A stretch of DNA of 37,858 nucleotides from Rhodopirellula sp. (GTDB lineage: Bacteria > Planctomycetota > Planctomycetia > Pirellulales > Pirellulaceae): the NCBI GenBank assembly GCA_024644085.1, contig JAHELS010000037.1, positions 1-37,858 of the forward strand, read 5' to 3'. Of the stretch, positions 7,562-15,113 are shown piece by piece (position 1 is the stretch's first letter; each line of letters opens with the position of its first letter). A model generated the notes under the pieces. It searched no databases, was not told the DNA's origin, and saw only the letters and a program-made list of their open reading frames with translations. Both the position numbers and the translations under genes were made by a program.

Positions 7562-9322
7562 TTAATCCTCCCGGGTCGGTTCGAAACCGTCGCTGGTGGG
7601 CGATTCTGAAGCCCCTTCGTCGCGATAATACGTCCTCAACGACTTCGGCAGCGGGTCAATTGCCAATTGGTCGGCGAGATAGCCTTTGTCCTTAGCCGCC
7701 CTCAGCAATGCGATCACGTCGCCGTATCCGCCGCCGGTGGCAACGACACCTTCGACCACTTCCGCGATCGAATTGGAGACCGCCAATTGACGGTCATCTT
7801 CGCCAGCCCGAAATCGGCTGATTCGTAGACGGCTTGGTTCACTCGGATCGGGCTTGACGATGAATCCGCCGGTCGTCCGCAGGAAGTCGGGGATTTCAAT
7901 AGCTGCATTGGATCCGAACAACACGATTTCACTTTCTTCCCGCAGCGAAACCACGACGGCTGCCGGCGCGGTCGAGGGAACTTCGTACAGCTGCAGCGGG
8001 CCAAGATTACGTCTGGCCAGTGTCCGTGATCCGTCGAGACGTCGGCGGATGGTGCAGAAGGAACCGTAGCGCGTCTCGATGCTCGGTTCGTCCATCAGCC
8101 CATGCAGTGCGTCGACCGCAGCAGCCTGTTGCAGCCCCTGCAGTGCCAGCAGGGCGGAATGCCGAAATGCGGGTACGTCCCTGGCTGCTTCGGCGAGCGG
8201 TTTGATTGATTCGTTGCGGTCGAGATAGGCGAGTGCTTCGGCTGCATAGAAACTGAGTTCCTGGTTCGGCGATTGCAGTCCTTCGAGCAGGGTTGGAACT
8301 GCACTATCGCCCAGGGCTTCGAGTTGCAATGCGGCATCGGCGGCTTGCGCCGGATCTTTTAACTGTTGTGAAAGTTCGGCAAGCCGAGACTGCTTGTCGG
8401 TTGAGTCCGGGTTTCCGCCGACCGCCCGAATGACTTCCATCATGCGGCCAATGTTATCTCGGTATCGGGGATGGACCTCGATCTCGATAAAATCGTCTTC
8501 TTTGGCCGTTGCGATCCCGCCGCGGGTCGTCCCGTCAAAGAAAAAGAAACGGCGGTTGATCGCCCCTGCCATCGCGGCGGCGATCTTAACGTGCTGGTAT
8601 TCGGGACGAAGGACGAGCCCGAGATTTCGGCTGATCTGTACGCTGCCGCCCGACAACACGCTGCCCTCGACCTGTAGCGCTGCATCGCTACCCGCTTCGT
8701 AGTCGGCTCGTGTAACCACCGCCCCCTTTCCGATCGCCATCACGTCGCTTTGCCGGATCATCCTCTGCAGTACCTGTTGTTGGCGCAATCGTGTGTCGAG
8801 TAACCAGCCTCCACGGAGACTGGCGGCTCGGCTTTCCGCGGGTGCGAGAATGCGGATATCAACCACGTCGCCGCGGCGGGCGCCCGGCGGGATGATCGCA
8901 CGCACGCGAACCATCGCGTTTTCGGTCGACTCGAGGAACTCGTTCGGTTCGACGATGTCGTGGCGCTTCATTTCCTCGATCAATTGGTCACGATAGACCG
9001 ATGGGTCGGTTGGACCGCCGGTGCCGGGCAAGTGATTGACCACGCCGACGCCGTCGATCTGAATCGGCTGTGTCCCCTGTGGCGCGGTTGCATCACGAAT
9101 CAAATCAGGGAGCTTCGGCACATTGAGAAGCTTGCGCATGCGCGCATCTTTGTCCGATTCGTCCGGCTTTCCGGGGAATAAAGAGGTACATCCGCCTGCA
9201 GCGGCCACGAGCATGACCAGCAGTGCGGCCAGCGGAATTCGGGATCCGCTGTGCTGGATGAATTGCCCCGATTCGGAGAATTCAATGGGCGAAGGGTCGA
9301 ATTGGGGCATCCTGCCGCGCAT
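7562..9322 (-). CDS. Lipoprotein with FlgI (flagellar P-ring)-like domain and HEAT repeats
   Basis: The protein has 586 residues from ATG 9322, chosen because AAGGAAAAG precedes it; ATG 9340 is an alternative and the open frame up to 9397 starts with TTG. A hydrophobic signal (about 29-44) ends in AAAGGC, with C45 the likely lipidated cysteine. Residues about 85-300 match the pattern of FlgI: IDGVGVVNHLPGTGG, MVRVRAIIPPGARRGDVVDI, GGWLLDTRL, AIGKGAVVT and a later EIEVHPRYRDN. Residues about 315-412 form HEAT-like helical repeats (ALGDSAVPTLLEGL, ELSFYAAEALAYL, FRHSALLALQGL). The remaining C-terminal part is probably beta-rich and unassigned. In flagella FlgI forms the P-ring around the rod, but no flagellar gene is near. 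The domain is probably reused in an envelope ring or scaffold, which is inference. Confidence 0.82.
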   Translation of the reverse strand: MRGRMPQFDPSPIEFSESGQFIQHSGSRIPLAALLVMLVAAAGGCTSLFPGKPDESDKDARMRKLLNVPKLPDLIRDATAPQGTQPIQIDGVGVVNHLPGTGGPTDPSVYRDQLIEEMKRHDIVEPNEFLESTENAMVRVRAIIPPGARRGDVVDIRILAPAESRAASLRGGWLLDTRLRQQQVLQRMIRQSDVMAIGKGAVVTRADYEAGSDAALQVEGSVLSGGSVQISRNLGLVLRPEYQHVKIAAAMAGAINRRFFFFDGTTRGGIATAKEDDFIEIEVHPRYRDNIGRMMEVIRAVGGNPDSTDKQSRLAELSQQLKDPAQAADAALQLEALGDSAVPTLLEGLQSPNQELSFYAAEALAYLDRNESIKPLAEAARDVPAFRHSALLALQGLQQAAAVDALHGLMDEPSIETRYGSFCTIRRRLDGSRTLARRNLGPLQLYEVPSTAPAAVVVSLREESEIVLFGSNAAIEIPDFLRTTGGFIVKPDPSEPSRLRISRFRAGEDDRQLAVSNSIAEVVEGVVATGGGYGDVIALLRAAKDKGYLADQLAIDPLPKSLRTYYRDEGASESPTSDGFEPTRED

Positions 9323-9464
9323 TCGCTTTTCCTTGGGCATTCGGTGTGGGGGAATGGTGCGGTCATAGCCTTGAAATCGCGATCGAGGCAAGATCAAGCG
9401 GCACCCCCTCGGCCCCCCACTTGCTCAAACACGACGCGACGGCGGGGGCGAGGCGGCGCAGCTC

Positions 9465-9492
9465 TTGACAGAAAACTGGCGACGGCCATACT
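9465..9492 (+). promoter_or_regulatory. Candidate upstream promoter of rpsL-rpsG
   Basis: A perfect TTGACA at 9465-9470 is followed after 16 bases by CATACT (9487-9492; four of six matches to TATAAT). It lies about 130 bases before the rpsL start and would act as the outer of two tandem promoters. Confidence 0.5.
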
Positions 9493-9499
9493 TTTCGGT

Positions 9500-9528
9500 T
9501 TGACATACGAAAATGCGGGGAATATTCC
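9500..9528 (+). promoter_or_regulatory. Candidate main promoter of rpsL-rpsG
   Basis: A perfect TTGACA (9500-9505) is followed after exactly 17 bases by TATTCC (9523-9528), about 94 bases before the rpsL ATG. Two TTGACA boxes 35 bases apart are unlikely by chance in this GC-rich sequence. The -10 box is the weak part of this promoter. Confidence 0.6.
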
Positions 9529-9531
9529 CCG
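9516..9531. promoter_or_regulatory. Perfect 16-base palindrome over the rpsL -10 box, candidate operator
   Basis: The sequence CGGGGAATATTCCCCG is a perfect palindrome and covers the -10 region of the promoter at 9500-9528. Its position and symmetry suit a homodimeric repressor site or control at the transcription start. A second small hairpin, AACCGC/GCGGTT (9537-9554), follows in the leader. No binding protein can be named from the sequence. Confidence 0.5.
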
Positions 9532-9621
9532 TTTCAAACCGCCTTTGTGCGGTTCGCCGGTGCTCTGCGCGGACGCGACCTAACCCATTGTGTGGAAACC
9601 CCCCACTCCAACATCATTTTC

Positions 9622-9987
9622 ATGCCGACCATCAATCAACTCGTTCGTAAACGACGCAAATCAAAGAAGAGCCAGAGCAAGTCGCCGGTTCTCGAAAAAT
9701 GCCCGCAGAAGCAGGGCGTCTGTTTGCAGGTACGGACGATGACTCCCAAGAAGCCGAACTCGGCACTGCGAAAGATTTCGCGTGTACGTTTGAGCAACGG
9801 CAAGGAAGTGACGGTCTATATCCCCGGTGAAGGGCACAACCTGCAGGAACACTCGATCGTGCTGGTCCGCGGTGGACGTGTCCGGGACTTGCCGGGTGTT
9901 CGTTACCAGGTCGTCCGCGGATCGCGAGACGCACTTGGTGTCGATGGACGCAAACAATCACGCAGCCGCTACGGCGCTAAAAAGTAA
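9622..9987 (+). CDS. rpsL: Ribosomal protein S12
   Basis: The protein has 121 residues and is S12 of the small ribosomal subunit, at the decoding centre. The start is the ATG before PTINQLVRK, the invariant S12 N-terminus; the open frame upstream of it is not S12-like. The [11 protein letters not shown] loop is intact (K43, K44). The second conserved loop reads [12 protein letters not shown], so position 88 (E. coli numbering with Met; K87 without it) is arginine instead of the usual lysine. K-to-R change at this position is a well-known streptomycin-resistance mutation in other bacteria. No Shine-Dalgarno sequence is visible before the ATG. rpsG follows after 36 bases. Two tandem promoters and a palindrome lie upstream. 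Confidence 0.98.
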   Translation: MPTINQLVRKRRKSKKSQSKSPVLEKCPQKQGVCLQVRTMTPKKPNSALRKISRVRLSNGKEVTVYIPGEGHNLQEHSIVLVRGGRVRDLPGVRYQVVRGSRDALGVDGRKQSRSRYGAKK

Positions 9988-10023
9988 CTCATTCCCGTAC
10001 TCTTAGAGAAACAGCAAACAACG

Positions 10024-10500
10024 ATGGGACGGATCACAGCCAGCCGCACACAGCTCAAGGGCGACCCTCGCCACAACTCGCTTCTCGCCGGCAAGTTCAT
10101 CAATTGCTTGATGCTCGACGGCAAGAAGACGACGGCGCAGAAAGTCTTCTACGATGCATTGGCCGAGATTGAGCGGCGCAAAGAAAGTTCCGACCACTCC
10201 CCCATCGAGGTCTTTGAAGCGGCGGTTGAGAACGTCAAGCCATACATCGAAGTAAGAAGCAAGCGTGTCGGTGGTGCCAGCTACCAGGTACCGATGCAAG
10301 TCAATCGAGCCCGTCAGCAGAGTTTGGCGCTTCGATGGATTCTTGGCGCGGTTCGTGAGAAAAAGGGCCGCCCAATGCATTTGAAGTTGGCCGACGAACT
10401 ACTGGCTGCTTACAAGAAGGAAGGCGTCGCGTACACCAAGCGCGAGAATACGCACCGCATGGCCGACGCCAACAAAGCGTTTGCCCACTTCGCCTGGTAG
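10024..10500 (+). CDS. rpsG: Ribosomal protein S7
   Basis: The protein has 158 residues, the normal length for S7, which nucleates assembly of the 30S head and contacts the E-site tRNA and the 16S 3' domain. Family landmarks are [42 protein letters not shown] and the C-terminal [15 protein letters not shown], close to the RMAEANKAFAHYRW of E. coli. It is 36 bases downstream of rpsL and shares its promoters. There is only a weak purine stretch (AGAGAAA) about 13 bases before the ATG. A strong rho-independent terminator lies 25 bases after the stop codon, so the transcript ends here rather than reading fully into fusA. Confidence 0.98.
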   Translation: MGRITASRTQLKGDPRHNSLLAGKFINCLMLDGKKTTAQKVFYDALAEIERRKESSDHSPIEVFEAAVENVKPYIEVRSKRVGGASYQVPMQVNRARQQSLALRWILGAVREKKGRPMHLKLADELLAAYKKEGVAYTKRENTHRMADANKAFAHFAW

Positions 10501-10524
10501 GGCACCGGCCCGAGATTCGATCAT

Positions 10525-10559
10525 AACCGCGACACGACTCATCTCGTGTCGCGGTTTTT
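10525..10559 (+). terminator. Rho-independent terminator after rpsG
   Basis: A perfect 11-base stem, CCGCGACACGA with TCGTGTCGCGG around the loop CTCATC, is followed directly by TTTTT. This is the strongest terminator in the window. It separates rpsL-rpsG from fusA. Confidence 0.9.
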
Positions 10560-10615
10560 CATGCGCCACGCTACCCTTTACGACTTTCACACCTGCACCG
10601 AGTCGTTTCGACGCC

Positions 10616-12709
10616 ATGACTGTTGAAATCTCCAAGTTACGCAACATCGGCATCATCGCGCACATTGATGCCGGAAAGACGACGGTAACCGAGCGGATGC
10701 TGTTCCTCAGCGGTGCGAAGCACCGGGTTGGCCGCGTTGATCACGGCACGACCGATACCGATGACGATCCGGAAGAACAGGAGCGGGGGATCACGATTTT
10801 CAGCGCCTGTGTGAAATACAGCTGGAACAACCACAGCATCAACTTGTTGGACACTCCCGGGCATGTCGATTTCACGGCCGAAGTCGAACGTTGCCTCCGC
10901 GTACTCGACGGCGCCGTCGTTGTTTTCTCGGCACGCGAGGGAGTCGAGGCACAAAGTGAAACCGTGTGGCGGCAAGCAGACCGTTACAACGTTCCGCGGA
11001 TTGTGTTCATCAACAAGATGGATCGCGAAGGAGCGAACTTTGAATCGGTCTTTCAAGACATTGGTCCGCGGTTGGGAGGCAAGCCGATCGCGGTCGAACT
11101 TCCCGTCGGCCAGGGTCCTTCTCACGTCACCAATCCGTTTCGCGGCGTGATCGATCTGGTCGACATGAAAATGCTCGAGTTCGACCCGGATACCGAAGGC
11201 AAAGAGGTGACCGAAACCGATGTACCGGAGGACCAACTTGAGGATGCGTTGTTCTGGCGCGAGCAGATGCTCGAAGCCGTCTATGACATCAGCGAGGAGG
11301 CGGCGAATCTGGCGCTCGAGGACAAGGAGGTTCCACGCGAGATGATTATGGCTGCACTTCGCGAAGGATGTGTCGCCGGGAGAATTCAGCCGCTGCTTTG
11401 TGGTTCGGCACTGCACGGCATTGGTGTCCAACCCTTGATGACCGCGGTAGGCAATTATCTCCCCAGCCCGATCGATCGACCCCCGGTGGAAGGTGTCGAT
11501 CCAAAGAATCGCGAAAAGACGTTGACGCGTAAGCCGGACTCAAAAGAACCATTCTGCGGTCTGGTCTTCAAGATTCTGCCGGCGAAAACGGGTGACAACT
11601 ATTGGATTCGGATCTACAGCGGCCAATTGAAACAGAATTCGCGCGTGCAGTGTCCCAATCGAGACAAGAAAGAGAACATCGCGCAGATCTGGCAGATCCA
11701 CGCGACAAAGAAAGATCGAGACGGCCAGATTGATTTGGTCAGCGCGGGCGACATTTGTTGCGTGATCGGACCCCGCTTCGCGATCACGGGTGATACGGTT
11801 TGTGACTCGAAGGATTCGATCGAGTTGCCGAGCATCAACTTCGCCGACACCGTTTTGTCGATGGCGATCGAGCCGGAGAACACCGGCGACAAAAAGAAGC
11901 TCGAAGAAACTCTCAACATGCTGCGGCGCCAGGACCCTACGTTCCGTGCGGTGGAGAACGAGGAGACGGGCCAAACTCTGATCAGCGGGATGGGCGAACT
12001 GCACCTCGAAGTGATCCAGCATCGGTTGACGCGTGATTTTGCGCTGAATGTCAAATTCTACAAGCCACGCGTCAACTATCGTGAAACGATCGGCGGCAGC
12101 TCGGACGTGATCGGCCAGTGCAACCGACAGATCGGCGCCACGCAGATGTTTGCGCGGTTGAGTGTTCGCGTTTCGCCGTTGGAGGAGGTTTCCGCACCGG
12201 TCCTGGTATTCGATCGCCTGCCCCCGGAAACCTCGCTGCCGCCGGCACTGCGCCAGGCCGCGATGGACGAAATTCGCGAACGTGCAGCCGGTGGCGGACT
12301 GTTGGCGGGATTTCCCCTCTCGGGCGTCAAGATCGACGTGTACGACGCCGAGGCGCACGAAGAGGGAAGCGACGAAGTTGCCTTTCGAATTGCCGCGGGC
12401 GATGCCTTTGACCGGGGCCTCGAAAAGGCTGGACCGGTGCTGCTCGAGCCGGTGATGAAGGTCGAAGTGACCACGCCGGAAGATTACATGGGCGAGATCG
12501 TCGGCGACTTGCAGCAACGTCGCGCGATCGTCGCGGCAACCGAAACACGCGGCGCGATGACGGTGATCACCGCCCACGCGCCGCTCAAGGAAATGTTCGG
12601 TTACTCCGGCGCGGTACGCAGTTTGAGCCAGGGTCGCGCGGCCAGCAGCATGGAGCCGCTCACCTATCAACCCGCTCCCAAAGAAGACGCGGAAGCCTTT
12701 CAATTCTGA
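10616..12709 (+). CDS. fusA: Elongation factor G (translocation GTPase)
   Basis: The protein has 697 residues, a full-length EF-G that uses GTP to move tRNA-mRNA through the ribosome. The start is ATG 10616 before TVEISKLRNIGIIAHIDAGKTT; the open frame upstream overlaps rpsG and is not EF-G-like. G motifs are AHIDAGKT (15-22), the RGIT switch I threonine (60), DTPGH (79-83) and NKMD (133-136). Domains II-V follow, with YRETI in domain IV. Switch I is unusual: it reads TDTDDDPEEQERGIT where classical EF-G has a TMDWMEQEQERGIT-type sequence. This may be one of two EF-G paralogues, as planctomycetes often carry EF-G pairs. The gene sits beside rpsL-rpsG as in the classical str operon but behind a terminator, and no tuf gene follows. 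No Shine-Dalgarno site is visible. Confidence 0.93.
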   Translation: MTVEISKLRNIGIIAHIDAGKTTVTERMLFLSGAKHRVGRVDHGTTDTDDDPEEQERGITIFSACVKYSWNNHSINLLDTPGHVDFTAEVERCLRVLDGAVVVFSAREGVEAQSETVWRQADRYNVPRIVFINKMDREGANFESVFQDIGPRLGGKPIAVELPVGQGPSHVTNPFRGVIDLVDMKMLEFDPDTEGKEVTETDVPEDQLEDALFWREQMLEAVYDISEEAANLALEDKEVPREMIMAALREGCVAGRIQPLLCGSALHGIGVQPLMTAVGNYLPSPIDRPPVEGVDPKNREKTLTRKPDSKEPFCGLVFKILPAKTGDNYWIRIYSGQLKQNSRVQCPNRDKKENIAQIWQIHATKKDRDGQIDLVSAGDICCVIGPRFAITGDTVCDSKDSIELPSINFADTVLSMAIEPENTGDKKKLEETLNMLRRQDPTFRAVENEETGQTLISGMGELHLEVIQHRLTRDFALNVKFYKPRVNYRETIGGSSDVIGQCNRQIGATQMFARLSVRVSPLEEVSAPVLVFDRLPPETSLPPALRQAAMDEIRERAAGGGLLAGFPLSGVKIDVYDAEAHEEGSDEVAFRIAAGDAFDRGLEKAGPVLLEPVMKVEVTTPEDYMGEIVGDLQQRRAIVAATETRGAMTVITAHAPLKEMFGYSGAVRSLSQGRAASSMEPLTYQPAPKEDAEAFQF

Positions 12710-12729
12710 ACCTTGGCGGGCATCTCAGC

Positions 12730-12787
12730 CCAAATCGGATAACCGCTACAAGCGTCTATCTTTCCCTGTTGTTCAGGGTCCGATTGG
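12730..12787 (+). other. Nested inverted repeat between fusA and the pilin gene
   Basis: Arms CCAAATCGGA (12730-12739, one bulged A) and TCCGATTGG (12779-12787) enclose a second hairpin, CCCTG/CAGGG (12764-12778). The inner 3' arm abuts the outer one. No T run follows, so it is not a standard terminator. It may be a structured 3' end of the fusA message or part of the pilin leader. The rest of the 237-base gap is GC-rich with more short stems, such as GCGGC/GCCGC and CCACC/GGTGG. A GGAGG ribosome-binding site lies about 11 bases before the pilin ATG. Confidence 0.4.
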
Positions 12788-12946
12788 AAAAATCGCGGCC
12801 TGCGGTGCCGCCTCGTCGCGCGTCGTGGGGTAACTCTTCAATGTCCCGGCGATGCTGTCGGGGCGTACACCACCGGTTCAGAGTAACGCACGGTTGGTGG
12901 CAAGACAGAAATTTCCTCAGTCAATATTGTTGGAGGCTCTGAAGCC

Positions 12947-13390
12947 ATGGCAAATACAATCGCCCTTCCTCAAGGTCGTGCCCGCAAGGGATTCTCGCTG
13001 GTCGAACTCTCCGTTGTTGTGATCATCATCGGTGTTCTGGCAGCTTTCGGTGTTCCGCGTTTGCTGCAAAGTGTTGAACGCAGCAAGGCGTCGGAATCTT
13101 TCAAGTACCTGGCCAGCGTTCGTGCTGCACAGGAACGTTACCAGGCGCGTCAGGGAACGTACGCGTCGGACATCACGATGTTGGACATGGAGCAAACCGC
13201 TCCGACCTACTTCAGTGTCGGCGCAATCACTGCCGCCGGTGGTGGGAGTCTCGAAGACACGTGGTCGCTGACGCTGACCCGAAGCGGCAGCAGCAGTGGT
13301 TACGGTGCTTACACCGTGACTTTCACGCATGATGGATACGATTCGCTCAACAGCGACATCGATGCGGACATCAACCCGCAGAGCACCTAA
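12947..13390 (+). CDS. Type IV pilin / GspG-like major pseudopilin
   Basis: The protein has 147 residues with a class III prepilin signal. The leader MANTIALPQGRARKG is followed by FSLVELSVVVIIIGVLAAFG, with cleavage expected after G15, F at +1 and glutamate at +5. The N-terminal helix would form the filament core after processing by a prepilin peptidase not encoded here. The soluble part is short, rich in serine, glycine and threonine, and has no cysteine pair. The gene has its own GGAGG ribosome-binding site and is followed by a terminator, separate from the assembly operon downstream. This is typical of a highly made major subunit. It could serve a type IV pilus or a type II secretion pseudopilus; the sequence alone does not decide. 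Confidence 0.9.
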   Translation: MANTIALPQGRARKGFSLVELSVVVIIIGVLAAFGVPRLLQSVERSKASESFKYLASVRAAQERYQARQGTYASDITMLDMEQTAPTYFSVGAITAAGGGSLEDTWSLTLTRSGSSSGYGAYTVTFTHDGYDSLNSDIDADINPQST

Positions 13391-13439
13391 TCGGACTCTG
13401 GTTGGGTGACACCTCCGCATTCGTTCTGAGGTCTGTCGA

Positions 13440-13476
13440 GGGGCGGTCCGCGATTCAAGCGGTCCGCCCCCTTTTT
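13440..13476 (+). terminator. Rho-independent terminator after the major pilin gene
   Basis: Arms GGGGCGGTCCGC and GCGGTCCGCCCC pair around GATTCAA with one mismatch, and TTTTT follows one base later. It ends 86 bases after the pilin stop codon and isolates the pilin transcript from the assembly operon. Confidence 0.85.
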
Positions 13477-13494
13477 CGCATCATGCCTCGAGTA

Positions 13495-13537
13495 GTGCGA
13501 ATGCGAGGTCGATACGCGGTGCGAAAGCGAGGTTGAT
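13495..13537. repeat. Imperfect 19-base direct repeat, two copies
   Basis: GTGCGAATGCGAGGTCGAT (13495-13513) recurs as GTGCGAAAGCGAGGTTGAT (13519-13537), with 17 of 19 matches and a 24-base period. It lies between the pilin terminator and the PilM/N-like gene and could be a paired regulator site. Confidence 0.6.
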
Positions 13538-13573
13538 GAAAAGTACAGGGGCGTTGGGCAAGTTTTCAACGCA

Positions 13574-13605
13574 ACTCTCACGGGTGGCGCGACTCTCACG
13601 GGTGG
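13574..13605. repeat. Exact 14-base direct repeat before the PilM/N-like gene
   Basis: ACTCTCACGGGTGG occurs at 13574-13587 and again at 13592-13605, with an 18-base period. The second copy runs into the purine-rich stretch ahead of the ATG at 13615, so the repeat duplicates part of the translation-start region. Confidence 0.7.
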
Positions 13606-13614
13606 AATGGCAAG

Positions 13615-15090
13615 ATGACGACAAACGGGGACAATCGATCCAGTTCGGATGCGATCGGCGTTCTGTTCGGCGCCGGCCGCCTCGACGGTTGCCGCGCGAT
13701 GAAGACGCTCTTCGGAAGCGTTCGCTACCGCCGCGCCAGCGTTGAGATTATTGACGGCGATCTGGATGCGGCCCTCGCCGAACTTTTGAAAGATCTCGGT
13801 GCCGGGCAATCGCCGCTTCCGATCGCGGCCGCGATTCCGACAAATGAATGTTATTTTGCGACGCGGCCGATTGCCGCCGGCGCCGCCGCTGCCTCTCCCC
13901 GAGTCTTGTTAAGGGAATCGTTGCGCAGCAGCTCGGCACGGCTCGACCAATTGGCGATCGACGTCATCCACTGGCAACCCGACCGCCGAATGGTCGCCGG
14001 GATATGCGCCGCACCGGTGCAGCGTGTCGAAGCGATTCGCGCGGCTGTCGCCAAATCGAAGCATTCGCTGCAACGGCTCGAGCCGGGTGCGGCGTGCCTG
14101 ATCGCAGTCTCGCCGGAACGTGAAGGTCGCGAGCGGCGAAGCTCGTTGACAACGCGTGTATTGCTTGGCGATTCGAGCCTGTTAGCCGTCATGAGCCGGG
14201 GTGCCAAGCCGATCCATTGGCAAAGTTTGCCGCTGCCTCCCGGTGACGAGGCGACGGGCATCGTCTCCGCGATCCGTTCGCTCGAAACCGCAGCCAACGC
14301 GTGCGGGCTCGATCGCACACCTGATCACGTAGTGATACATGGTCGCAGCGAGCTGCAGTCATTGACCGATCAAACCTGGCTCAACAACAGCCTCGACGGC
14401 GCGCTCCGCTGGGTCGAATCGCCGACACTCAAGGGTGCGGACGTCGCCCAGGCCCTCGCCGATCGATTGATGGCCGACGAGGACGAAGGATTTGACCTGG
14501 TCCGACAGCATCGCGATCCTTTGCAACTGCGCCGCATCGTTCCCTACAAAGAGATCGTCGCCTACGTTTGTGTCGCATGTGTTTTGGCGATGGTGCTGTG
14601 GATGCGACTCAATTCAATACGTGCCCAGAGCACCGCTTTGGTTTCCAACGCGCCGCCGATGGTGGCCGACGGAACAAATCCAAGACCAGAAAAGGAACGT
14701 CTCGCCGCGCGGGCCTCGGCCGTCAGCCAGTTTCTCGACAAGCGGGTGCGTTGGAGCGGCATGCTTGGCCAGATCACGCAGACGCTTCCCGAGGGAATGC
14801 GATTGACGGGAATTCGCGGGTCCGCCCCGTTACCCAAGCGAAGCAAGGGGCAAACCAAATCCTTCCCCGCCACGTTGGTTCTACAGGCCGAGTGCAAGCT
14901 GGATCCTGACGGTTCCATGCCGTCGTCGCTCGACAATCTGGCGGTTTCGCTTCATTCGCTCGACACGGTCAGCCCACATTTCGACAGCGTCGAATTGAGT
15001 GATGTGCACCGTACTCGCGCCCAGGGGACTGGCATTACCGGAGCAGCGTTCTCGGTGATCTTTACCGCAAAGACAAAGGGGGGCCGCTGA
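13615..15090 (+). CDS. PilM-PilN / GspL-like fusion protein of the pilus assembly platform
   Basis: The protein has 491 residues. The N-terminal half is a diverged cytoplasmic actin-like domain of the PilM/GspL kind, beginning with SDAIGVLFGAGRLDGCRA and including AIPTNECYFATRP and VAGICAAPVQRVEAIRAAV. One membrane helix lies at about 313-331 (EIVAYVCVACVLAMVLWMRL). The remaining 150 residues are periplasmic and fit a PilN-type ferredoxin-like domain (VRWSGMLGQITQTLPEGMRLTGIRG). A PilM-PilN fusion is equivalent to GspL of type II secretion, which links the assembly ATPase to the inner-membrane platform. It heads the assembly operon and is followed after 23 bases by a PilO-like gene. Similarity is by layout and pattern more than by motif, so the family call is firm but the exact orthology is not. 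Confidence 0.78.
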   Translation: MTTNGDNRSSSDAIGVLFGAGRLDGCRAMKTLFGSVRYRRASVEIIDGDLDAALAELLKDLGAGQSPLPIAAAIPTNECYFATRPIAAGAAAASPRVLLRESLRSSSARLDQLAIDVIHWQPDRRMVAGICAAPVQRVEAIRAAVAKSKHSLQRLEPGAACLIAVSPEREGRERRSSLTTRVLLGDSSLLAVMSRGAKPIHWQSLPLPPGDEATGIVSAIRSLETAANACGLDRTPDHVVIHGRSELQSLTDQTWLNNSLDGALRWVESPTLKGADVAQALADRLMADEDEGFDLVRQHRDPLQLRRIVPYKEIVAYVCVACVLAMVLWMRLNSIRAQSTALVSNAPPMVADGTNPRPEKERLAARASAVSQFLDKRVRWSGMLGQITQTLPEGMRLTGIRGSAPLPKRSKGQTKSFPATLVLQAECKLDPDGSMPSSLDNLAVSLHSLDTVSPHFDSVELSDVHRTRAQGTGITGAAFSVIFTAKTKGGR

Positions 15091-15113
15091 GCCGAAAGGT
15101 TCGCGGAACACAA

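Noticed and set aside
10481-10615. Longer EF-G reading starting inside rpsG
   Set aside because: It would run through the rpsG terminator, and the EF-G family N-terminus begins at ATG 10616.
12788-12946. Cyclic di-GMP (GEMM-type) riboswitch before the pilin gene
   Set aside because: Pilin genes sometimes have one, but I could not find the conserved core or tetraloop features in the leader.
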